Shown: piece by piece, positions 1 to 4,635 of the stretch | Position numbering within the stretch: position 1 is the stretch's first letter | How the letters are laid out: each line of letters starts with the position of its first letter | Source: Oscillospiraceae bacterium | Lineage (GTDB): Bacteria > Bacillota > Clostridia > Oscillospirales > Oscillospiraceae | Direction of reading: 5' to 3' | NCBI GenBank assembly: GCA_017438675.1 | Contig: JAFRUW010000245.1 | Location: 1 to 6,694, forward strand | DNA: 6,694 nt | Made by a program: the position numbers and the translations under genes | The notes under the pieces: model-generated | Seen by the model: the letters and a program-made list of their open reading frames with translations, nothing else | The model's database searches: none | What the model was told of the DNA's origin: nothing

Positions 1-104
1 AAGCGATTGTGTTCCTGTTCAGTATACGCCAAAGCAGGCCATGAGGCAACAATAACTTCCTCTCCGCCGGTGCCGGGACAAAGCCGCACATGCGAAAGAA
101 CCAT
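1..104 (-). CDS. Possible N-terminal fragment of an unidentified protein, divergent from the glucosidase
   Basis: On the minus strand an ATG at 104 opens a frame of 34 codons that runs off the left edge without a stop (it begins MVLSHVRLCPGTGGEEV). I do not recognise the family. The residue mix is protein-like, with a plausible beta-strand around VIVASWPALAY. However, no convincing ribosome site precedes the ATG, and the same frame stays open upstream of it, so the start is a guess. The plus strand is also open over bases 1-132 (ending TAA at 130-132), with a Cys/Ser/Pro/Thr-rich translation that looks more like an antisense shadow. Third-position GC is about one half, much lower than in the neighbouring genes, so neither reading is well supported. 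If real, the gene would be divergent from the glucosidase, a position often taken by a regulator, but nothing seen here shows that. Confidence 0.2.
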   Translation of the reverse strand, partial: MVLSHVRLCPGTGGEEVIVASWPALAYTEQEHNR

Positions 105-105
105 A

Positions 106-135
106 TTGCACGGTCCGCTGTTTTTGTGGTAATAT
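106..135 (+). promoter_or_regulatory. Candidate sigma-A-type promoter for the glucosidase gene
   Basis: TTGCAC at 106-111 is a good -35 match. It is followed after 18 bases by TAATAT at 130-135, which carries a TG one base upstream (127-128) as in an extended -10. The surrounding 121-170 stretch is strikingly AT-rich compared with everything downstream, as expected for an intergenic promoter region. The overlapping TATAAA at 133-138 is an alternative -10 but is too far from the -35. No clear operator (for example a LacI-type palindrome) was recognised. The call rests on motif matching by eye only. Confidence 0.3.
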
Positions 136-230
136 AAAATATCATAAATTTTCGCTTTGGATTTTTGGAATGATCGGCTGCCGACGTGCCGCTTTGCTCT
201 GCTGCGGCATGCGGGGCGGTCCGCTGATAA

Positions 231-237
231 AGGGGGG
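231..237 (+). promoter_or_regulatory. Ribosome binding site that sets the glucosidase start
   Basis: An AAAGGGGGG run ends 7 bases before the ATG at 245. It decides that start over the in-frame ATG at 170, which has no Shine-Dalgarno sequence and would add 25 Arg/Cys/Gly-rich residues not seen at the N-terminus of GH13 enzymes. Confidence 0.6.
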
Positions 238-244
238 CAGGCAC

Positions 245-388
245 ATGAGCGACAAGCAGTGGTACAAGGAGATGACGGTCTACCAGATCTGGCCGCGCAG
301 CTTCTGTGACGGCAACGGAGACGGCATCGGCGACCTCTGGGGCGTGCTGAGCAAACTGGACTTTGGGCGCCAATGTCACAATCCTTGA
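245..388 (+). CDS. GH13 alpha-glucosidase (oligo-1,6-glucosidase type), N-terminal 40 residues only, broken at the junction
   Basis: The first 40 codons (245-364) encode the start of a family GH13 alpha-glucosidase such as oligo-1,6-glucosidase or trehalose-6-phosphate hydrolase. These cytoplasmic enzymes hydrolyse alpha-linked gluco-oligosaccharides. The N-terminal signature is plain: WYKEMTVYQIWPRSF, then the Asp/Gly/Asn calcium-loop motif DGNGDGIGD, then LWGVLSKLDF, where the family normally continues with a helix ending in LGV and then the TIM-barrel strand. Family length is about 530-560 residues, so more than 90 percent is missing. After Phe40 the frame runs into unrelated sequence, giving nine foreign residues (GRQ...) and a TGA at 386-388. 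The foreign DNA is the alanine dehydrogenase gene read out of frame. Third codon positions are very GC-rich (36 of 40 counted). Which GH13 subfamily it belongs to cannot be decided from 40 residues. Confidence 0.8.
   Translation: MSDKQWYKEMTVYQIWPRSFCDGNGDGIGDLWGVLSKLDFGRQCHNP
362..366. other. Breakpoint joining alpha-glucosidase 5' end to alanine dehydrogenase 3' half
   Basis: To the left, the GH13 frame is faithful through Asp-Phe (359-364). To the right, the alanine dehydrogenase frame is faithful from Gly-Ala-Asn-Val (366 on). The two frames differ by one base, so the join makes no fusion protein. Bases 363-364 could belong to either side, so any shared sequence at the join is at most a few bases. 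No insertion-sequence end, inverted repeat or target duplication is visible around it. An assembly or library chimera, or a deletion/inversion endpoint, would all look like this. Confidence 0.8.
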
Positions 389-908
389 CATCAGCCTCAA
401 GAGACTCGAGGAGCTGGACAACATGTTCGGCGCTCACATCCAGACTCTCGTTTCCAACGACAGCAACGTTGAGCGCGTGGTGAAGGACGCCGACCTCGTC
501 ATCGGCTCCGTGCTCATCCCCGGCGGCTCCACTCCCAAGCTCTTCAAGACAAAGTACCTGAAGGGCATGAAGGACGGCGCTGTGTTTGTGGACGTGGCCA
601 TCGACCAGGGCGGCTGCGGCGAAAGCTCTCATGTCACCACCCATGACGATCCTGTATTCGCTGTTGACGGCGTTGTTCACTACTGCGTAGGCAACATGCC
701 CGGCGCTGTTCCCAGAACAAGCACCATCGCTCTCACAAACGCCACCCTGAAGTACGGCCTCAAGATCGCGAAGAACGGTCTGGAAGAGGCATGCAAAGCC
801 AGCAAGGTAATCGCCTCCGGCGTAAACACCTATAATGGCAAGCTGACAAACAAAAACGTAGCTCTGGCCCACAACTACGAGTACACCGACCTTGAAGAGC
901 TGATCTGA
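363..908 (+). CDS. ald: Alanine dehydrogenase, C-terminal half only (5' truncated at the junction)
   Basis: This is the C-terminal 181 residues of NAD-dependent L-alanine dehydrogenase, which interconverts L-alanine with pyruvate and ammonium in the cytosol as a hexamer. The match is strong: GANVTILDI with the NAD-ribose-binding Asp (fragment residue 9, equivalent to Asp198 of the M. tuberculosis enzyme), ADLVIGSVLIPG, FVDVAIDQGGC with the catalytic Asp (residue 81, equivalent to Asp270), THDDP, then HYCVGNMPGAVPRTST and ALTNATL. Set against a family length of about 370, residue 1 falls near 190. The N-terminal substrate domain with the catalytic Lys and His, and the GxGxxG dinucleotide loop, are therefore absent. 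The TTG at 363 is only where homology starts, with no ribosome site, so it is not a real start. As it stands the fragment cannot encode an active enzyme; in the source genome it is probably the tail of an intact gene. Gene end and downstream terminator are normal. Confidence 0.88.
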   Translation: MGANVTILDISLKRLEELDNMFGAHIQTLVSNDSNVERVVKDADLVIGSVLIPGGSTPKLFKTKYLKGMKDGAVFVDVAIDQGGCGESSHVTTHDDPVFAVDGVVHYCVGNMPGAVPRTSTIALTNATLKYGLKIAKNGLEEACKASKVIASGVNTYNGKLTNKNVALAHNYEYTDLEELI

Positions 909-927
909 AACTCCATATAAAGTATAG

Positions 928-958
928 ACGGCAGGCATATCACGTGCCTGCCGTTTTT
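928..958 (+). terminator. Intrinsic terminator of the alanine dehydrogenase gene
   Basis: A perfect 10-bp stem, ACGGCAGGCA (928-937) with TGCCTGCCGT (945-954), encloses a 7-base loop and is followed by a T run (954-958). It lies 20 bases after the stop at 908. On the minus strand, after the recG stop at 972, the same stem is followed only by a mixed CTATACTT sequence. It should therefore act mainly for the dehydrogenase transcript and at most weakly for recG. Confidence 0.88.
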
Positions 959-971
959 GTGTTTTGAAGCG

Positions 972-3029
972 TTAGCTGAATGTATCCGCGCTCTCGGTGA
1001 GGACTCGGTTGATCTCATCCGCCAGCTTTTCGTTTTCAGGGCTTCTCAGCTCCGGGTCACGCTCCAGCGTGTCGAGAGCGGCTGTCTGGGCGAGCTTTAA
1101 AAGCTCCATGTCCCTCGTGTATTCGCAGATCCTCGTTTCGGGAAGGCCGTGCTGCCGTGAACCGAAGAAATCACCGGGACCCCGGATGGCCAGATCCTCC
1201 TCGGCGATTTTGAATCCGTCATTGGTGGAACACAGTATTTTGAGTCTCTGTTCCGAAACATCTCCTCCCGCTCCCTTAAACAGAATGCAGTAGGATTTGT
1301 CCTTCCCCCGTCCAACTCTGCCCCGAAGCTGATGGAGCTGGCTGAGGCCGAACCTGTCGGAGTTCTCCACCACCATAAGCACAGCGTTCGGAACGTCCAC
1401 GCCCACCTCGATGACCGTGGTGGAAACGAGTATCTTTGTCTTCCCCTCGGAAAACTCCGTCATCACCCGATCCTTCTCCTTCGGCTTCATCTTGCCGTGG
1501 ATAACGCCGATGGAAATGTCCGGAAACACCTTTTCCCGAAGCTCCCTTGCGTACTCCTCCACGGATCTGAGGTCTGACGGCAGCTCGTCGTTTTCCTCCA
1601 CCATGGGGCACACTATATACACCTGATTCCCCTGAGAAACGATTTTACGAATGAAATTGTATATCCTCGCCCGGTAGCTTTCCCCCACGGCAAAGGTGTC
1701 CACCGTCTGCCGCCCCGGCGGAAGTTCGTCGATAACCGACACGTCAAGCTCGCCGTAAATGATAAGAGCCAGGGTTCTCGGTATAGGCGTCGCGGACATG
1801 ACTAGAACATGGGGGCTTTCGCTCTTTGCGGACAGGGCAGCCCTCTGCTGAACGCCGAAACGGTGCTGTTCGTCGGTGGTGACAAGGGCCAGCGCCTTGA
1901 ATTCCACATCGTCGGAAAACAGGGCGTGAGTCCCTATAACCACGTCGATATCGCCGTTTTTAATTTCCTCGATAAGCTTCTTTCTCTGTTTCCCCTTCAC
2001 CGCACCGGTGAGAAGTCCCACCCGGATGCCAAAGCCGGAAAGCAGGTCGCAAAATGTCTTGTAATGCTGCCCCGCCAGAATTTCCGTGGGCGCCATCACC
2101 GCCGCCTGAAAACCGGACTTCACCGCAAGCCATGTGCAGGCGGCACTGACAACTGTTTTGCCGCTGCCCACGTCCCCCTGAACAAGCCTGCTCATTGGTC
2201 TGCCGCTTGTCATATCCCTGACGGCCTCGTCAATGGCCCTCCTCTGGGCGCCGGTCAGCTCAAAGGGCAGAGCACGGAAGTATTCCTCAAGATCTGCTTT
2301 TTCCGGCACTCGCGCCGCCCGTTTCGCCCTGCTCCCGCGCATGAGCTTCATGGCGCAGACGATGATGAAAAGCTCTTCGAATATGAGCCGCCGCCTGGCA
2401 GTATCAAGGCTCTCGTAATCCTTTGGAAAGTGGATGTTTTCGCAGGCGTACTTGGCAGTGCAGAGCTTGTATTTCCGCCGCACGTCCGACGGCAGCGGAT
2501 CGACAAGCTCATCGGCGCACCGCGCCATGGCCTCACCCACAAGCTTCGATATGAACCTGCTGTTCACCCCAGCTGTCATGTGATAGATGGGCACGATCCT
2601 GCCGGTCACGCCGTTTTCCGCCGTCTCCATCTCCAATACGGGACTTGTCATCTCCGGTCTTGTCTCCGTGCCGCCCACCTTGCCGTATAAAACAATGTCA
2701 TCGCCCCGGTGAAGCCGGTCTCTCAGATACCCTTTGTTGAACAGGGTGACGTTCATAAGAGACGCCCCGTCGGTGACGCGGAATTTTAAAAGCTCCATCC
2801 CCTTGCGGACATAGCTGTATGTCGGGTCCGTGGCGATGGTCGCCCTGACGCAGACGGATTCGCCGGGGATAAGCTCCGCAATGGGTTTGAATACCGTCCT
2901 GTCCTCATAGGTTCTGGGGTAGTCCATGAGAAGGTCCCGCAGGTTATGGATTTTCAGTTTATTTAAGAGTTTGGCCCGTCTTTCTCCCACTCCGGGCAGG
3001 TATCGGATATCCATTTCAAGGTTTCCCAT
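972..3029 (-). CDS. recG: ATP-dependent DNA helicase RecG
   Basis: This is a complete 685-residue RecG, the usual family length. RecG is a monomeric superfamily 2 double-strand DNA translocase that remodels stalled forks, R-loops and Holliday junctions. The N-terminal wedge region (about residues 1-150) starts with IRYLPGVGERRAKLL, followed by an OB-fold. Helicase motifs follow in order: Ia APTEILAGQHY (314-324), preceded by Walker A GDVGSGKT (285-292); DEQH box (386-389) in DEQHRFG; motif III SATPIPRT (413-420); motif V STTVIEVGVDVPNA (536-549); motif VI QLRGRVGRG (567-575). The C-terminal translocation motif RGPGDFFGSRQ is at 616-626. No key residue is missing. The start at 3029 is supported by a GGAGG seven bases upstream; the internal Met6 has none. 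It is convergent with the dehydrogenase, and it has its own promoter and is separated from folD by a terminator, so it is probably transcribed independently of the folate operon. Confidence 0.97.
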   Translation of the reverse strand: MGNLEMDIRYLPGVGERRAKLLNKLKIHNLRDLLMDYPRTYEDRTVFKPIAELIPGESVCVRATIATDPTYSYVRKGMELLKFRVTDGASLMNVTLFNKGYLRDRLHRGDDIVLYGKVGGTETRPEMTSPVLEMETAENGVTGRIVPIYHMTAGVNSRFISKLVGEAMARCADELVDPLPSDVRRKYKLCTAKYACENIHFPKDYESLDTARRRLIFEELFIIVCAMKLMRGSRAKRAARVPEKADLEEYFRALPFELTGAQRRAIDEAVRDMTSGRPMSRLVQGDVGSGKTVVSAACTWLAVKSGFQAAVMAPTEILAGQHYKTFCDLLSGFGIRVGLLTGAVKGKQRKKLIEEIKNGDIDVVIGTHALFSDDVEFKALALVTTDEQHRFGVQQRAALSAKSESPHVLVMSATPIPRTLALIIYGELDVSVIDELPPGRQTVDTFAVGESYRARIYNFIRKIVSQGNQVYIVCPMVEENDELPSDLRSVEEYARELREKVFPDISIGVIHGKMKPKEKDRVMTEFSEGKTKILVSTTVIEVGVDVPNAVLMVVENSDRFGLSQLHQLRGRVGRGKDKSYCILFKGAGGDVSEQRLKILCSTNDGFKIAEEDLAIRGPGDFFGSRQHGLPETRICEYTRDMELLKLAQTAALDTLERDPELRSPENEKLADEINRVLTESADTFS

Positions 3030-3036
3030 GAACTCA

Positions 3037-3041
3037 CCTCC
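3037..3041 (-). promoter_or_regulatory. Strong Shine-Dalgarno site of recG
   Basis: On the minus strand AAAGGGAGGTGA lies just upstream of the ATG at 3029, with GGAGG (3037-3041) seven bases away. This near-perfect match to the 16S 3' end fixes Met1 rather than Met6 (MDIRYLPGVG), and it suggests efficient translation of a gene that is normally modestly expressed. Confidence 0.75.
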
Positions 3042-3054
3042 CTTTTCTTTTATC

Positions 3055-3083
3055 AGTATACCATATTACTCTCACATTTTAAA
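3055..3083 (-). promoter_or_regulatory. Extended -10 promoter for recG
   Basis: On the minus strand TATACT (3055-3060) is preceded by TGG (TG at 3062-3063), giving an extended -10. A 17-base spacer separates it from TTTAAA (3078-3083), a 4-of-6 match to the -35. Transcription would start near 3048, leaving a short leader with the ribosome site. The promoter sits between the folD terminator and recG, which fits a separate recG transcript. Confidence 0.55.
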
Positions 3084-3110
3084 CGGTTTTTGCGCCTGAC
3101 CCTTTCAGAC

Positions 3111-3144
3111 AAAAACAGCCCGAACATCTCGTCCGGGCTGTTTT
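3111..3144 (-). terminator. Intrinsic terminator of the synthetase-fchA-folD operon
   Basis: A perfect 11-bp stem, AAAACAGCCCG (3112-3122) with CGGGCTGTTTT (3134-3144), has an 11-base loop. On the minus strand it ends in TTTTTGTC (T run at 3111-3115). It begins only a few bases after the folD stop at 3148. Because the stem ends in A/T on both sides it could also work on the plus strand, but no plus-strand gene needs it. Confidence 0.88.
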
Positions 3145-3147
3145 GCT

Positions 3148-4002
3148 CTACTTATTTGTCTGTCTTTCCGCCGCTTCAACAACATGGCTCAAAAGGACAG
3201 CCGTGGTCACCGATCCGACGCCGCCTACGGGCGGTGTGATTTTGTCAACTATATCCTTTGCCTTTTCAAAGTCAACATCGCCGCACATCTTCCCGTCGGG
3301 CCCTACGTTGAGCCCCACATCGATGACCGTCTGACCCTCTCTGAGCCAGTCGGCCTTAACCAGCATGGCCCTTCCCGCGGCGGCAATGACAAGCTCCGCC
3401 TTTTTAACGATCCCCGGGAGGTCCACGGTCTTTGTGTGGCACACGGTAACGGTGGCGTTTTTGCTTAAAAGCATCATGGACACGGGCTTGCCGATCACAA
3501 GGCTCCTGCCGATGACCACGGCGTTTTTGCCGGAAACGGGAATCCCGTAGTAGTCGATCATCTCGATGCAGGACCGGGCGGTGCAGGGCGGGAAGCCGTC
3601 GCCGTTACCAGAATAAAGCCCGCCCATGGAGCCGGGAGTGATGCCGTCAATGTCCTTGTCCACGCTGAGGGTCCTTCTCACCCGCAGTCCGTCCATCCTC
3701 TTGGGAAGGGGCAGGAACATCAGTACGCCGTGGACGGTACCGTCCCCGTTGAGCTCTTTGATCTTTTCAATCAGGTCGTCCTCGGAGACGTCAACGGGCA
3801 GGGTTACCCTCACGGCCTTTATCCCCAAAGCGTCGGCCCGCTTTACGGCTGAGTTTTCGTAAAAAATGTCGTCGGGCTTTTCACCCACTCTGAGGATGGC
3901 GATACAGGGCGTGACGCCCTTTTCCCTCAGGGCCGCAGCTCTTTCCGCGGTGGTCTCGTTGATCTTCGCCGCAACAGGCGCGCCTTTTAATACTTCAGCC
4001 AT
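3148..4002 (-). CDS. folD: FolD-family methylene-THF dehydrogenase, predicted to lack cyclohydrolase activity
   Basis: This 284-residue protein has the full length and order of FolD, the cytosolic enzyme that normally oxidises 5,10-methylene-THF to methenyl-THF and hydrolyses that to 10-formyl-THF. Seen: N-terminal catalytic domain with the conserved Tyr (48); KDIDG (116-120) holding the folate-contacting Asp119; FPPCT (137-141); Rossmann loop GRSLVIGKP (165-173); CHTKT (188-192); IDVGLN; and the C-terminal GGVG loop (260-263). Odd: in the ungapped stretch from Tyr48 to Gly60 the catalytic Lys (E. coli Lys54, human Lys56) is Ala52, and the Gln of the VQLP motif is Phe96 (MFLP). The PCTPxG motif reads PCTARS, and PGGVGPMT reads VGGVGSVT. 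Codons at these sites are unambiguous. Lys is essential for cyclohydrolase in the family, so I infer a dehydrogenase-only enzyme helped by the FchA-type protein next door, whose stop is two bases upstream; a GAGGT site precedes the ATG. NAD versus NADP preference is not decided. Confidence 0.93.
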   Translation of the reverse strand: MAEVLKGAPVAAKINETTAERAAALREKGVTPCIAILRVGEKPDDIFYENSAVKRADALGIKAVRVTLPVDVSEDDLIEKIKELNGDGTVHGVLMFLPLPKRMDGLRVRRTLSVDKDIDGITPGSMGGLYSGNGDGFPPCTARSCIEMIDYYGIPVSGKNAVVIGRSLVIGKPVSMMLLSKNATVTVCHTKTVDLPGIVKKAELVIAAAGRAMLVKADWLREGQTVIDVGLNVGPDGKMCGDVDFEKAKDIVDKITPPVGGVGSVTTAVLLSHVVEAAERQTNK

Positions 4003-4004
4003 AC

Positions 4005-4622
4005 TTACCTCAATCTCTCCAGAACTCCGTTGTAAATCTCATCCGCCATGGGTACGTATTTTTCAATGAGGCAGTCAGTCTCGCGGTTAAGTTTTTCCGC
4101 GTACTCCCTGTCCTTCATAAGCTTTGTGTTGATGTAAATGTTCAGTGACGCGCCGGTGACGGCCGCTCTTGCCATGGAAGCTCCCACACCGACATCGCTG
4201 AGAGCAAGAACACTGCCTTTTTCTTTGAGCTCATAAAGCAGCTCCAGCGTCTCCGCCGCGAGCTTCATGATCTCAAGGGGCGCGGTACAAGCATTGCGCA
4301 GGGCGTTTTCCATGACCTCGCCTCTCGCGGGATCGTCCTTCGGCAAACCGTATGCCTTTGCCAGAGGCTCAAAGCACTCCGCGTCCTTGTCTATCGCCTC
4401 TAAAAGCCGCGATTTCAAGCCTGACGCCTTCGCCCATATTTCCCTGATCTCATCCTCCACAGCGGCGTATTTCTTCTTGCCCACTGTGAGGGAGCAGACC
4501 ATACCCGCAAGGGCCGCGCCGAGAGCGCCGGCAAGGGCGGAGGCTCCGCCGCCGCCGGGAACGGGGGCGCTGGAATCAAGGGCGCCGCAGAATTCCGTGC
4601 ATTTAAGTGATCTGAGTTCCAT
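4005..4622 (-). CDS. fchA: FchA-type methenyl-THF cyclohydrolase / cyclodeaminase family protein
   Basis: This 205-residue protein belongs to the FTCD C-terminal (cyclodeaminase/cyclohydrolase) family, small all-helical homodimeric folate enzymes. Members either deaminate 5-formimino-THF or, as FchA of purinolytic and acetogenic clostridia, hydrolyse 5,10-methenyl-THF to 10-formyl-THF. Seen: PVPGGGGASALAGALGAALA (20-39), LTVGKKKY (45-52), IDKDAECF with the conserved acidic residues (77-84), and SDVGVGASMARAA (142-154) leading into LNIYIN. Length is normal and no gap is visible. The ATG at 4622 has an AAAGGG site nine bases upstream. It lies 13 bases after the synthetase and two before folD, clearly one transcript. 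No formiminotransferase or histidine-degradation gene is in view, and the adjacent FolD has lost its cyclohydrolase lysine, so the cyclohydrolase role is favoured over the cyclodeaminase role. The symbol is assigned by context. Confidence 0.88.
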   Translation of the reverse strand: MELRSLKCTEFCGALDSSAPVPGGGGASALAGALGAALAGMVCSLTVGKKKYAAVEDEIREIWAKASGLKSRLLEAIDKDAECFEPLAKAYGLPKDDPARGEVMENALRNACTAPLEIMKLAAETLELLYELKEKGSVLALSDVGVGASMARAAVTGASLNIYINTKLMKDREYAEKLNRETDCLIEKYVPMADEIYNGVLERLR

Positions 4623-4635
4623 ATTCTTTTACCCT

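Noticed and set aside
174..184. Inverted repeat TCGGC-T-GCCGA upstream of the glucosidase
   Set aside because: A 5-bp arm with a one-base spacer is common by chance in GC-rich DNA and does not match an operator I recognise.
111..226. Ten-base direct repeat CGGTCCGCTG at 111-120 and 217-226
   Set aside because: It is short, has no extended similarity on either side and no palindromic character, and is probably chance in a GC-rich leader.
363..365. TTG as the real start of a short alanine dehydrogenase-like protein
   Set aside because: It falls exactly at the junction, has no ribosome site, and would yield a protein without the substrate domain and dinucleotide loop.
1809..2690. Long plus-strand open frame (293 codons) inside recG
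   Set aside because: It is antisense to the conserved helicase domains of RecG, its translation is rich in His, Pro, Gly and Arg with no recognisable motif, and no ribosome site precedes it. It follows from the GC-rich third positions of recG.
972..3029. Possible frameshift or missing motif in recG
   Set aside because: All helicase motifs and the C-terminal motif are present in one frame of normal length.
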